From a virus: a stretch of 26,438 nucleotides of DNA. The notes beneath the pieces are model-generated. The model made no database searches. It was not told where the DNA came from and was given only the letters and a program-made list of their open reading frames with translations. The position numbers were made by a program, and so were the translations under genes. Shown one piece after another: positions 6,825 through 15,668 of this stretch. The first letter of the stretch is position 1, and the number at the start of each line of letters is the position of its first letter. The stretch spans positions 1-26,438 of IMG/VR virus record IMGVR_UViG_3300020129_000103; one strand, 5' to 3'.

Positions 6825-7910
6825 CTAGCGACGGGTGCCGAAGCGGAAGATTGCTTCGTCAGAGCCGTCGAGCATTTCGGGATCGTTGATGCGCTGCGAG
6901 TTCGAGCCTGTCGCAGAGTTCAGCGAGGGGAGGCGTTGTCCGGGCCGTATCACATGGCGGGGTTGCTGCTGTTGTCCTTGGGGCTGCCGCATGCCGTTTC
7001 CGGCACGTTGCTGCACCCGAGGGGCGACTTGTTGATAGACTTGTTCGCGATATTCAGGACCGCCGTTGCGCTCCCACCAATCCCACATAGCCGTTTCAGG
7101 ATCGGCCGCATTGTAAATGCGGGCGACCGTGGCGCGGTTATCGGATTTGCGGGGATCAAGCGACGTGAGGGCGGTATAGGCCGCATTGAATTCGAAAGCG
7201 CGCTCGCCTCTCGCAGCCCTGGCAAGCGACTCATCGACCCGTTGGGCCTCTCTCGCCTGCTGTCGCTGCTCGAACTGAGTAAACCTTTGATCGAATTTGC
7301 TTTCGGCTCGACGTTCCGCCTGTTCCAGAACCCAGCGCTCGTACCCATCCGGATCGGTGAACATATCCGGTTTTGGCGCGGGCGGTTCGGCCTGTTGCTG
7401 GCGGGGCGGCGGGGCATTGGCGCGGGCTGAGAGTTCGGCAAGACGCCCGTTCATTTCGGCGACTTGGCGTTCGAGCGCTTGTGCCCGCTCCTCCGCAGCG
7501 GTCGCGCGTTGGGTCTGCTCTCTCAGTCGTCCGGGAGGAACGGCAGGCTCGCGCTCGCGGAACTGGCCGCGCTGATCGCGTGGCAGTTCTTGCGGTTGCT
7601 CGCCTTCCTCTGGCTCGCCTTCGGCGGCTTCGGCTTCCTCGCCTTTGCCTTCCTTTGGTTCGCCCTGTTCTCCCTCGCCCTCGGCTTCCTCTTCGGCGTC
7701 GTCTTCGACTTCACCTTCAAGGCCCTCGCCCATGTCTTCAAGCGAGGTATCCGCATCATTGTCGAGTTCGTCCTCGCCCAACGCATCCGCAAAGATTTCC
7801 TGTTCGGTATCCTCGACGGCGCGATTGAGCGTAGCCTGATATTCGCGTTCGGAAACTTCCCCATCGGCCTGAGTCGAAGACGCGGCCGCGGGGGCTCTGT
7901 TGACTGCCAT
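6825..7910 (-). CDS. Scaffolding-like head assembly protein
   Basis: 361 residues. The first 110 residues are very acidic (DELDNDADTSLEDMGEG and long Glu/Gly/Ala runs). A coiled coil rich in Gln, Arg and Glu follows (about 125-230: RLREQTQRATAAEERAQALE, ERRAESKFDQRFTQFEQRQQ). The tail is rich in Gln and Arg with a basic region (RHVIRPGQRLP) and ends in IFRFGTRR. An acidic, helical, hydrophilic protein just before the coat gene is the usual profile of phage scaffolds, whose C-terminal basic part binds coat. No protease motif is seen. ATG 7910 has AGGG upstream. It follows a 130-base gap carrying short repeats that may hold its promoter. Confidence 0.78.
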   Translation of the reverse strand: MAVNRAPAAASSTQADGEVSEREYQATLNRAVEDTEQEIFADALGEDELDNDADTSLEDMGEGLEGEVEDDAEEEAEGEGEQGEPKEGKGEEAEAAEGEPEEGEQPQELPRDQRGQFREREPAVPPGRLREQTQRATAAEERAQALERQVAEMNGRLAELSARANAPPPRQQQAEPPAPKPDMFTDPDGYERWVLEQAERRAESKFDQRFTQFEQRQQAREAQRVDESLARAARGERAFEFNAAYTALTSLDPRKSDNRATVARIYNAADPETAMWDWWERNGGPEYREQVYQQVAPRVQQRAGNGMRQPQGQQQQPRHVIRPGQRLPSLNSATGSNSQRINDPEMLDGSDEAIFRFGTRR

Positions 7911-7934
7911 GTGTGACCCTTGATTGCTGTATCC

Positions 7935-8029
7935 CGGTATCGTCCGAGAGAGACGTGTGCGCCCAGAGTGCGCGGGCGGATGCGCTGCATCGATGTCGTT
8001 CGAGGCCGACGTGGCGGCGATATCGTTCG
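7935..8029. repeat. Three 12-bp direct repeats upstream of the scaffold/coat genes
   Basis: The 130-base gap 7911-8040 contains CGGTATCGTCCG (7935-7946), CGATGTCGTTCG (7991-8002) and CGATATCGTTCG (8018-8029), consensus CGRTRTCGTYCG. Two copies differ at one base. The starts are 56 and 27 bases apart, so the set is not a codon-phase repeat. The location just before the head-assembly genes makes a regulator-binding site or a phage-specific promoter element possible. No clear sigma-70 -35/-10 pair was seen. Confidence 0.45.
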
Positions 8030-8040
8030 CTGCGGACGTA

Positions 8041-8643
8041 TTAGAGTTGGATCGGAACGCCCATGGTGATGATCAACGTCGTGGGGGCGAGGGCTCTACC
8101 GATGAGCGTGACGACCTGACCGGGCGTTGATGGCGCGGTTGCGGTCAGCTTCCCGGCGGCCACCGGATCGAGAAAATAGAGCGTTCCCGCAGTCAGCCCG
8201 CCGGATTCCCCAGTGACAACTGCATCCCATTGCGCCGTCGTGAGCACCAGCGGGCCGGTGACCACGACGCCGCCGGTTCCTGCCGGGGCGACTAAGCCGT
8301 TCGTGACGCCCAGCACGCCGGATGTGCCGAGCGCGTTGGCCTGCGCTGCGGAGACCGTGCCGCTGCCGGTGATGTAGACCGGGGCACCCGCGACGATTGG
8401 GGAAACGGAACCATTGGAGATTTGAACAACCGTGCTTCCGGACGTGCCCCCATTGGTCATGGAGGCGATGACATCCAGAAGCATCTGCCGTGCGTTGTAC
8501 GGCGTGATCAGATGGATGGTGTTGTCGGGAAAGAGACTGAAGACTTCGCTGTTGAGGTCGGCCGGGGATTTGCTCGATCCCGTCTGGGCCGCGGCTATCC
8601 CGCACGTCAAAAGAAGGATTGCAAGGATTGATCGAACGGTCAT
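8041..8643 (-). CDS. Signal-peptide-bearing fibre-like protein
   Basis: 200 residues. The N-terminus has a basic start (MTVRSILAILLLTCGIAAA) and a likely AAA-Q cleavage near residue 19. The next segment, LFPDNTIHLITPYNARQMLL (38-57), resembles the fpdN..g.iTp..lR motif often found near the start of phage fibre proteins. The C-terminal part (LTTAQWDAVVTGESGGLTAG, TLYFLDP, GQVVTLIGRAL) is like repeated small beta domains of phage tail or fibre proteins. The cysteine at 14 lies inside the hydrophobic core and does not make a proper lipobox. GGAAACGCAC precedes the ATG. It follows the large fibre-like gene by 15 bases, so both may build one adhesion structure. Confidence 0.68.
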   Translation of the reverse strand: MTVRSILAILLLTCGIAAAQTGSSKSPADLNSEVFSLFPDNTIHLITPYNARQMLLDVIASMTNGGTSGSTVVQISNGSVSPIVAGAPVYITGSGTVSAAQANALGTSGVLGVTNGLVAPAGTGGVVVTGPLVLTTAQWDAVVTGESGGLTAGTLYFLDPVAAGKLTATAPSTPGQVVTLIGRALAPTTLIITMGVPIQL

Positions 8644-8658
8644 GTGCGTTTCCGACAG

Positions 8659-11600
8659 CTAAATACCCGTGCTGGTCAGATAGGCCGGCGATGTGCAGTC
8701 GACCTGCGTGATCGGGTTCCCAGAATATGCCGGGTCCATATACCAGCCGACCGCCGGAGTGGTGAATATGCCCATATCGGTCTCGACGCTGACATAGACA
8801 TGCGCATAGGCAATTGCGTTCTGCCCGCCGCCGCCCACGGTCGTTGAGAAGGTCATCAACTGAGCGATCGAGTCGCCATAGCTTGGCAAACTGTCTATGC
8901 CGCCGATGCTGACCGGAGCGCCAGGAGAAACGATCCGTTTACCGACCAGACTGAGATCGACCGTCGCGACGAGATTAGAGACTGCACCTGTTGCGTTGAC
9001 GAACCCATTTGCAGTGATGACCAGCTTCCCACCCGCGCCTGAAGTATCGGCCTTCCGCACGTCCACGATCATCTGCTTAAGAGGACCGTATGCGGCGATC
9101 GATTGGGACAGAAGCGAGGGATTTAGCGGCATCTGACCGGACATTGTGCGCGAGCCAAACGTCTGGAACGGTTTCCCCTGCTGCGGCGCGTTGCGGGCGT
9201 CCATCACGTAGGGATGCCCGGTGGTCCCCATGACAGTCAGGCTCGGGCATATATTCGGAGCGAACTTCAGGGGGTTGGTGAGGACCGTGTGCGTGCCTGT
9301 ACCGGCCTGGGCCACATTCACATTGGTGGCGCCATTATCACCCGATATCTTAAATTGATTCGCCCCTCCCACTCCAGCGGCAGTAACCGTATAAACGGCA
9401 GTCAATGACAATAGGTCATTAGCCGTCATCGCAGCGGTAAGCGATGAGCCCGGGGTGGGGCTGATGAAGTAAGTTCCGGCCCCAGCATTTTTTGGTCCGG
9501 TAACGATCGTTCCGGCGGGAGCGCCGACAAGAGCCAACGGATAAAAAATCATGCCGCCGATGGGGCCGCCGCTCAGCGTATTGCTCCCTGACGTGATGGT
9601 GCCGGTGAAACTGTGCCGCACCAAGGTGGTCGCCGGCAGCGTACCATCCGTCTTGAGCACGAGAGGCGTACCGTTGGCGATGCCTGTGCCGCCAGTGATG
9701 GTGGCGGCTCCTGCTCCCGCAGGTCCTGCCAAGATAACCGTTTTGCCGGTTGCGTCGGGCGGCAGTGAAGAGATGTTCCAAGTTCCGTTCAGGCTCGCAA
9801 AAGCGCCGGTGCCAGTCAGGGATGACAACGTGACCGCTCTGCCTGGAGTATAATTCGGTGGTGCAGCCGCAGTAAGGACGAGCGTGATGAGACCCGTACC
9901 GCTGTTATAATTGTTACTTCCAGAGTTAGAAATTGTCACCGTTCCCGGCGCGGGATTACCCCAATCGAAAATCGCCGGACTCGCCACGGAAATCGTCGAG
10001 GTATGTGAGACGGAAGCGCCAGCCGGCAGTGATGCAAGGGTTGTGGTTACGTTGATAGTCGGCTTCTGAATGACGGTGCAAGTAACCGGACCCCCCGAGA
10101 CCGCCACCGGGTCGCCGTTCAGGTAGAGAGATAGCTTGAAGTCGTCCGCCCCCGACTTCTGCACGGCATAGTAGGGCTGGCTCTCCATCAACCCCGTCAG
10201 CACTGTGCCCTTGAGATTAATGAGATCATCGTTGGCGACCGGCGTGCCGACCCAATGGACGCCGGCGCCTCCCGATACGGTGGAAAGATTGTTGGTGACG
10301 GTGCTGCTAGCGGCTTGACCCGCGGCCACAGCTTTGATTCCAAAGTATCCGAACATGGGACCGGCGAACTGCTGGGCCATGTCATTTATGAAACCTGACT
10401 TTCCTGGGAGCATCCAAGAGTTGGTCGCTAAATTGATGTCCCTGGGCAGCGGCGCAGTGATTACACCAAGGCTAAACGACCAGTTATGGAGCGCATTTCC
10501 AAACGATGCTGGTGAAGTATTGTCCCCGCGATTGGCGGGCTGAATATTTCCTATTCTGTTTCCACCATTCAAAACAACCGTTTCTGCGGCGCCGCCACCG
10601 AGCAGCGGACCTAGAAAGATTTGTCCAAAGTCGCAACCCTCGATAATCGTGTTCTTGGCGGTCCCGCCCAGACTGGCTCCCTTGCACCGCCTCAAAAGAA
10701 GCTGTTCAGGCCCGCTACCCTCACATTGAATCGTATCGACTTGCGACCCAATTACCTCTCCTACGATGACGGCCTTGTCGAACAAGATCGCTGACTCCGG
10801 TTCCGAACTGTACCCAGTAGAACCGGAATCGGCATTTTCGAAAATAATATGGTCTATCTCCGTTGCTAGGATTGCCTGCCCCTTTATCTGTGCATTAATG
10901 AGCTTTGTATACCTGCCCGTCGCCCGCGTTTGAAACGTGTAATATGTTGAGAGATCATAAACCTCACATTCACCATTCCATTCCGGCGGCATCACATAGA
11001 CGTGCGCAGGGCCGATCGGGGCATATGCGCCGCTGGCCTGACTGATGTACTGTGGATAATTGTCGAGATACGAATTGCGCAGGAAGTCAGTATAGCCGGC
11101 AAAGCCGCCCGCCCCCAGGTTTGGATATCCCAGGCTTCCAACGCCCGTGATGAGGTTTACGGCCCTGATTGGTCTGAACTCGTTGATTCCGGTGCTCAGT
11201 GGGGTTGATAGGCGCTGCCCCCATACATCCTGGCAATCGATTGCCCCGAAGTAAACCCAACCGCCAACGGTAATATTGGCAGCGTCGGCAACATTTTTCA
11301 GTTTGAATGTTTGAGATCCAGCGGACACGCTATCAATTGGATAGCCAGTATACGGATAAAATCCACCAGTCAGCCCGATCCCGCCTGCACCTATAGAGAC
11401 ACCACCGCCGCTAGGCGTGCCGTCCTCCCTGGTTCCGACTATGGTCAAGCCGGCAGCGTATAATCTTGCCCGGCGCAAACCTGCAAAGACGAACGTCGTC
11501 GTAGTGTAGTAGCTTCCGGTCAATACAAAGTTCTTCCAGTCCGCGTTCACTGTTGCCATGTACACGTTGACCGGACTGCCCCCAAACGTGATGGTGGGAT

Positions 11601-12651
11601 TCGGCGTCGACCCTCCGATGTCGCCGCTCTGGAATATGGCCCAAGGGTCTAAGACGGTGACCTTGAAAGAACTTGCCAGCATGCTGTCGGTTGCAGCGTA
11701 CACAGGCATAAAGGCTGCGAGCGTCGCGCCAGCAGGGGCGGGCGTTGTTGGCAGCGCTCCACCCGAGCCAGCAAAAAACACAACAGGATCGTGCGCGCGC
11801 AGCATGTGCGCAGCCGGTATGGTGCGGGCGGCATCGGCGAACGTGCTGACGACGCCCGTCGACGTGTTGATGGTGACCGGAACCGGAGTTCCGTAAACAG
11901 GATCGACGATCTTAATGCCACGAATGGAGCCCGCCGGGGGATTATTCACCCCCATCATATTAAGAAAGCCCTGGCGATTATCGGTCGCTTGGCTGGACGG
12001 CAGATAGCCGTCAGCGACAAGGCCATAGGTAGCCGCGAGATCGGTAACACCAACCGCACCGCCCCCGCCACCAGCCGGTGTTGCCCATGTTGCATCGCCG
12101 CGCCAAAACGTCGATGATGATGCCCCTGTGCCGCTGTTGAGATTTGTAACCGGAAGGTTGCTGACGCCGCTCAGAGTTGTAGCGCCGGTCCATATTCCAA
12201 TCTGACCGTTCGTCGGCGTTGCGACATTGGAAACATTCCCGCCACCAGCAGGCGTCACCCAAGTCCCATCCCCACGCCAGAATGTCGATGATGTAGCCCC
12301 CGTGCCGCTATTGAGACGGGAAACCGGCAGATTTCCAGTCACGCCCCCTGCGGTGGACGACGCAAGGTTGATGACCGGAATATCAGCGGATACGAGAGTC
12401 CGAAATGTCGGCGTAGCAGAACCGCCGGAATTCGGGCCAGCCAATACGACATTCGGAGCCTGTGCCGCCAACGTGACCGCAAACGTCCCGGCGGTCGTAA
12501 TCGTGGATGGACTCACATTGAGGAACGACGGCAACGTCAAGGTGATACTGGTCACCGTCCCGCTTCCGGCTACTCCGGAAAGCGTATCCCCCGGCTGTAA
12601 TTGCTCCGGAAGACCGGTCGGTCCGAGGACGAGCGGGAGACGGGCAACCAT
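8659..12651 (-). CDS. Large tail fibre / tailspike-like protein
   Basis: 1330 residues, the longest gene. The N-terminus ([19 protein letters not shown]) is typical of phage fibres. Residues 108-138 and 166-196 are a direct repeat ([26 protein letters not shown]). From about 207, [12 protein letters not shown] marks the start of a region that looks like a pectate-lyase-type beta-helix (about 210-760), with stacked short strands ([34 protein letters not shown]). C-terminal parts carry Ig-like or E1_FCCH-like modules ([29 protein letters not shown]). It probably binds or cuts host surface glycan, but no catalytic residues can be assigned. TAATG overlap with the upstream gene. No frameshift was noted. 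Confidence 0.8.
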   Translation of the reverse strand: MVARLPLVLGPTGLPEQLQPGDTLSGVAGSGTVTSITLTLPSFLNVSPSTITTAGTFAVTLAAQAPNVVLAGPNSGGSATPTFRTLVSADIPVINLASSTAGGVTGNLPVSRLNSGTGATSSTFWRGDGTWVTPAGGGNVSNVATPTNGQIGIWTGATTLSGVSNLPVTNLNSGTGASSSTFWRGDATWATPAGGGGGAVGVTDLAATYGLVADGYLPSSQATDNRQGFLNMMGVNNPPAGSIRGIKIVDPVYGTPVPVTINTSTGVVSTFADAARTIPAAHMLRAHDPVVFFAGSGGALPTTPAPAGATLAAFMPVYAATDSMLASSFKVTVLDPWAIFQSGDIGGSTPNPTITFGGSPVNVYMATVNADWKNFVLTGSYYTTTTFVFAGLRRARLYAAGLTIVGTREDGTPSGGGVSIGAGGIGLTGGFYPYTGYPIDSVSAGSQTFKLKNVADAANITVGGWVYFGAIDCQDVWGQRLSTPLSTGINEFRPIRAVNLITGVGSLGYPNLGAGGFAGYTDFLRNSYLDNYPQYISQASGAYAPIGPAHVYVMPPEWNGECEVYDLSTYYTFQTRATGRYTKLINAQIKGQAILATEIDHIIFENADSGSTGYSSEPESAILFDKAVIVGEVIGSQVDTIQCEGSGPEQLLLRRCKGASLGGTAKNTIIEGCDFGQIFLGPLLGGGAAETVVLNGGNRIGNIQPANRGDNTSPASFGNALHNWSFSLGVITAPLPRDINLATNSWMLPGKSGFINDMAQQFAGPMFGYFGIKAVAAGQAASSTVTNNLSTVSGGAGVHWVGTPVANDDLINLKGTVLTGLMESQPYYAVQKSGADDFKLSLYLNGDPVAVSGGPVTCTVIQKPTINVTTTLASLPAGASVSHTSTISVASPAIFDWGNPAPGTVTISNSGSNNYNSGTGLITLVLTAAAPPNYTPGRAVTLSSLTGTGAFASLNGTWNISSLPPDATGKTVILAGPAGAGAATITGGTGIANGTPLVLKTDGTLPATTLVRHSFTGTITSGSNTLSGGPIGGMIFYPLALVGAPAGTIVTGPKNAGAGTYFISPTPGSSLTAAMTANDLLSLTAVYTVTAAGVGGANQFKISGDNGATNVNVAQAGTGTHTVLTNPLKFAPNICPSLTVMGTTGHPYVMDARNAPQQGKPFQTFGSRTMSGQMPLNPSLLSQSIAAYGPLKQMIVDVRKADTSGAGGKLVITANGFVNATGAVSNLVATVDLSLVGKRIVSPGAPVSIGGIDSLPSYGDSIAQLMTFSTTVGGGGQNAIAYAHVYVSVETDMGIFTTPAVGWYMDPAYSGNPITQVDCTSPAYLTSTGI
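11940..12340 (-). repeat. Direct repeat within the fibre gene
   Basis: The coding sequence for residues 108-138 and again for 166-196 is a clear direct copy, with units 174 bases (58 codons) apart. It encodes the motif [23 protein letters not shown] twice. The boundaries given here are approximate. Repeats of this type in fibre shafts usually reflect unequal recombination or shaft-length change. Confidence 0.6.
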
Positions 12652-13184
12652 TAGAACTGAAATCCCCAGGCGTTGATCTGGGTTGCGGTATTGCCGGCCG
12701 CGCCGGGCACCGTCACCGTGATCGCAGCCGCCGCAGCACTAGCCGGAATGCAGGGCGAATATTCCTTGCCAATCGATGTGGCGACGACAGCCGCGCCAGC
12801 CGGGAACACATAACTGTAACTAAGCGTCGTGCTCCCAACCAATGTGGCTACGGTCACGATAACGGTAGTTGCGCCGGTAGCCCCAAGTCCCGAGACGGTG
12901 AAGCCGCAAATATATGTCGTTTTTCCCGAGGCCAATGCGAGCGTCGCGGCTTGCGTTGTCGTATCTGCCCCAGAAAATGCACCACCAATCGGCGTTGCGC
13001 CCGCGGGATAACCAGCGGCCCCCGTTGTCCCGGTGCATGCAATCGCCTGACCGGACGAATTCAGGCACATCTGGACGGAACCGCCGACCGTCTGATTGCC
13101 GGGCGTCGGCCACGCATTTTGCGCGCGCGCATGCCACGATGCCGCGAGCATCATCAGGAGAATTGACCAAGCGATTTTCTTCAT
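12651..13184 (-). CDS. Signal-peptide-bearing beta-rich protein with four cysteines
   Basis: 177 residues from ATG 13184, chosen because it starts a clean signal peptide ([18 protein letters not shown], then ARA-Q cleavage near 21) and has AGAAGG upstream. Longer in-frame extensions would run through the repeat gene. The mature part contains [20 protein letters not shown], a central [31 protein letters not shown] and INAWGF. Cysteines are at 40, 50, 93 and 145, an even number as expected for disulfides. It lies between the repeat protein and the large fibre, with TAATG overlap to the fibre. Its Sec signal sets it apart from ordinary fibre chaperones. Function unknown. Confidence 0.68.
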   Translation of the reverse strand: MKKIAWSILLMMLAASWHARAQNAWPTPGNQTVGGSVQMCLNSSGQAIACTGTTGAAGYPAGATPIGGAFSGADTTTQAATLALASGKTTYICGFTVSGLGATGATTVIVTVATLVGSTTLSYSYVFPAGAAVVATSIGKEYSPCIPASAAAAAITVTVPGAAGNTATQINAWGFQF

Positions 13185-13188
13185 CTCT

Positions 13189-15072
13189 TTACCTTCTGCC
13201 GCGGCGCCGTGCGCGGATGAGCCATTCGGCTCCCGGTGTCGTTGGCGGCGGCGCGATCCCGAATGCGGTTGATGCCATTCCGCCCCAAGATTGATTTTCC
13301 CGCGGCTGTTCCTGCCTCGTGATAAAGGCACGCAAGACTTCGGTCCGCGGCCCCGTGAATGTTCGGCTTGAAATAACAAATGTGCTGCTTGGATGTGTCG
13401 GCTGCTCTTGAACGGTGATCGCGCGGCCCACCACCGGACCGGGCACCGTGACGCTTATGTTCGAGCGCAGGAACGGCGCCGGGTGACCTAGAACATCCTC
13501 TTGCTTCGATAGGAGCGGCGCGATGCCGACCCATGTTGCCGTCAGGAACGTGCCGCGGACGGTCGCGGTCGGATGGTATGGCTGCTCCTGGACCGTCGTT
13601 GCTTGTTTGACCGGCGGAACCGGCGTGACGGCGGGCTGTGTGAAGACGCCAGGCGCCGCCGAAGGACCGGGGTGGGACGGCTGTTCCTGGACAGTCGTCG
13701 CCTGGTGTGTTCCGGCCGGGACCGGCGTCGCCGCAAGTGGTAGCGCAGTGACCGTGCCGACCGGATGGAACGGCTGCTCCTGCGTCGATAGAACAACGTC
13801 CGAGATCGACGGCGCGTTGACGTTCGGGCCTTGAACGCCAGCATCAACGATCGAACCTGGATGCCAGGGTAATTCCTGAACTGTGACCGCCTGGGAGTTG
13901 GTCGGCGGCCTCGGCGTGACGGTTAGGGGCGCCGGAACTCCCGGCCATGTCAAGGACGGCGATGGATGCCAAGGTATTTCCTGGGCGTTGGTGGCCCGAT
14001 TGGAAATAGGCGGCGCAACGTTTGGGCCTGCGATGGCTGACCGAACGTGCGGACCTGGATGGTAGGGCGCCTCCTGAACGCTCGTTGCTATGTCAGATGT
14101 GGCCGAGAGAACATTCGGGCCTTGAACGCCAGGGCGAACCGTGCCTACGGGATGCCAAGCCTGCTCTTGCACACTGACAGCACGGTCGGACGTTCCCGAC
14201 CGGACGTTCGGCCCTTGGACGCCAGCACGTACGGTGGCAACCGGATGCCACGGAATCTCCTGGGTGCTCGCAGCGCGGTCGCTTGTTCCTGCGCGGACGT
14301 TGGGGCCTTGTACTCCAGATTGAGCCTGTGGCCCCGGATGGTATGGCGCCTCCTGCGTGCTTAGGGCGTGATCACTAACCGGCGTTCGGACATTCTGACC
14401 CGAAACGCCAGCCTTGACTATCGGCCCTGGATGCCAAGGCTGTTCTTGCGTCGTCAGGGCCGGCGGAACGCTCGGCTTTACCTGGATGGCTGACGGATGC
14501 GTGACCTGGGATACCAGGGCACGTCCGGCGAGGTCCTGAGCTAGAGCGTCCGAATGCCGCGCGAAGGCGTATGATGCTGCCTGCGATGGGTCTTCGGCGA
14601 CGAACGATGGAAGGCCGACAGGTTGGTTTACAAAGCCCGGGGGCTGGTACGGCGCCTCCTGCGCCGTCGTGGCTTGGTGGGTGGTTGCCGGAACCGGGGT
14701 GGCCGCAAGCGGCAGAGCCGTGACCGTGCCGATCGGATGGAACGGCTGCTCCTGAACCGTAAATATCTGGTCTTCTATCGACGGAGCGCCGACGTTCGGA
14801 CCTTGAACGCCAGCTCTGAGAACCGAACCGGGATGCCATGGCGCCTCCTGCGCCGTCGTCATTTGTCCGGGCTGGGCGACTGGCGCTACCGCAGCGACGC
14901 CGCCCCAAGTGAACGTGTATCCGTCAAGGTCCTGCGCGAGCGCGGCCGAATGGCCCGCCGATGCATAGGTTAGGGTGATCCACGTCGGATCGGGCGTCCC
15001 AGGCCCGGAAGCCGATGGTGTGGTATAGAATTTGCCCGGTTTTAGAACGCCGGAGGGTCCGATCGAGCGCAT
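13189..15072 (-). CDS. 31-residue QExPxHP repeat protein, possible virion fibre
   Basis: 627 residues. ATG 15072 has GAGAGG five bases upstream. It has a short N-terminal region (1-70), then about sixteen units anchored by a QE pair: Q at 75, 107, 138, 209, 240, 271, 302, 333, 364, 399, 431, 462, 495, 524, 555 and 587, so most intervals are exactly 31. A typical unit is TVQEQPWHPG, then V.AGVQGPNV, then GTSDRA. A larger block (about 75-140 and 399-463) is duplicated, sharing GTVTALPLAATPVPA. Two HS.ALAQDL.G segments (41-51, 173-183) are a second repeat. The C-terminus is Arg-rich (RARRRGRR). No known family is recognised. Its place among fibre genes suggests a surface fibre. Confidence 0.75.
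   Translation of the reverse strand: MRSIGPSGVLKPGKFYTTPSASGPGTPDPTWITLTYASAGHSAALAQDLDGYTFTWGGVAAVAPVAQPGQMTTAQEAPWHPGSVLRAGVQGPNVGAPSIEDQIFTVQEQPFHPIGTVTALPLAATPVPATTHQATTAQEAPYQPPGFVNQPVGLPSFVAEDPSQAASYAFARHSDALAQDLAGRALVSQVTHPSAIQVKPSVPPALTTQEQPWHPGPIVKAGVSGQNVRTPVSDHALSTQEAPYHPGPQAQSGVQGPNVRAGTSDRAASTQEIPWHPVATVRAGVQGPNVRSGTSDRAVSVQEQAWHPVGTVRPGVQGPNVLSATSDIATSVQEAPYHPGPHVRSAIAGPNVAPPISNRATNAQEIPWHPSPSLTWPGVPAPLTVTPRPPTNSQAVTVQELPWHPGSIVDAGVQGPNVNAPSISDVVLSTQEQPFHPVGTVTALPLAATPVPAGTHQATTVQEQPSHPGPSAAPGVFTQPAVTPVPPVKQATTVQEQPYHPTATVRGTFLTATWVGIAPLLSKQEDVLGHPAPFLRSNISVTVPGPVVGRAITVQEQPTHPSSTFVISSRTFTGPRTEVLRAFITRQEQPRENQSWGGMASTAFGIAPPPTTPGAEWLIRARRRGRR
13303..14862 (-). repeat. Tandem 93-base coding repeats (about 16 units)
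   Basis: The repeat array encodes residues about 71-590 of the protein above. Unit length is 31 codons, with a few units of 29, 32, 33 or 35 and one gap of 71 (two units' worth plus an insertion). Some units are close at DNA level (for example around 13735-13790 and 14705-14760), suggesting recent copying or gene conversion. It is coding throughout, so this is not a CRISPR array. Confidence 0.75.
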
Positions 15073-15096
15073 GTCGGCCTCTCGTTATGACGGGCC

Positions 15097-15639
15097 TCAG
15101 TTCAGCGATTGAATGAACGCGCCCTGCGTGGTGATCGAACCCGCGGTGGTGCCCCAGATGATCGAGACGCCGATGCCTTGCTGCACACCGAAGTCGATCG
15201 TCGCCGCGCTGGTGCCACCGAGCGTCAGCATCATATTTGCGCCGCCGGTCGTCAGTACGCCTTGCGTCGTCCAGAAGCCCCACCCAATACAAGTATCGCT
15301 CGCGCCGGCCGTGGCGGCCTGAGCCCGGCACAACACGGTGAATTCCATGTACCAGGGACGGTTAGTCGTCGCGCCAGACGAGAACTGAGCGCCAGAAGCG
15401 CCAAGAGAAACGTTCGTCGCAACCGTCGTCGATGCACCGATCCTCGGGGTGAGTGTGATCGAGCCCGTCGCCGCCGGAAGCGTGATGATGCCTCCAGCAG
15501 TCAACTTGTATGCCTTGCCCGGCCGCATGTCGTTCGCCGGGATCGGCGTGTTGATGGCAATCGGCCATAGCAGCGCCTCGGTCGTGACCGTCGAGTACGT
15601 CAGGAGGTCCGCAAGGATTGGTTCCTGGATGAGGTCCAT
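15097..15639 (-). CDS. Beta-rich phage structural-type protein; start codon uncertain
   Basis: 180 residues from ATG 15639. The sequence has strands and Gly/Ala/Thr-rich turns (YKLTAGGIITLPAATGSITL, RPWYMEFTVLCRAQ, CIGWGFWTTQG, ANMMLTLGGTSAA) and ends QGAFIQSLN, an ending I associate with small phage structural proteins. The ATG has no good ribosome site. A perfect AGGAGG lies at 15663-15668, 23 bases away, and six codons upstream an ATC at 15657 is in frame at proper spacing (would add ISRQYF). Either the gene starts at a rare ATC, or ATG changed to ATC. It lies 27 bases after the lectin-like gene. Confidence 0.68.
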   Translation of the reverse strand: MDLIQEPILADLLTYSTVTTEALLWPIAINTPIPANDMRPGKAYKLTAGGIITLPAATGSITLTPRIGASTTVATNVSLGASGAQFSSGATTNRPWYMEFTVLCRAQAATAGASDTCIGWGFWTTQGVLTTGGANMMLTLGGTSAATIDFGVQQGIGVSIIWGTTAGSITTQGAFIQSLN

Positions 15640-15662
15640 GAAATATTGGCGCGAGATTTTAG

Positions 15663-15668
15663 CCTCCT
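15663..15668 (-). promoter_or_regulatory. Perfect AGGAGG ribosome site with no standard start codon nearby
   Basis: AGGAGG overlaps the TAG stop of the lectin-like gene (15667-15669). The codon at proper spacing is ATC (15657-15655). The first ATG is 23 bases away. This site decides the start of the 15097-15639 gene. Confidence 0.6.

Noticed and set aside
8041-8643. Lipoprotein signal (cysteine at 14) in the fibre-like protein
   Set aside because: The cysteine is followed by GIAAA-Q, and the residue before it is Thr; a signal peptidase I site after AAA fits better.
12651-13379. Longer N-terminal extension of the four-cysteine protein
   Set aside because: It would overlap the repeat gene by about 190 bases and hide the signal peptide; ATG 13184 has a ribosome site.
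13303-14862. CRISPR array for the 93-base repeats
   Set aside because: The repeats are codon-phased, degenerate and inside one long frame; there are no unique spacers or cas genes.
8659-15072. Diversity-generating retroelement (variable repeat in the fibre genes)
   Set aside because: No reverse transcriptase gene and no template/variable repeat pair with adenine-biased changes was seen in the window.
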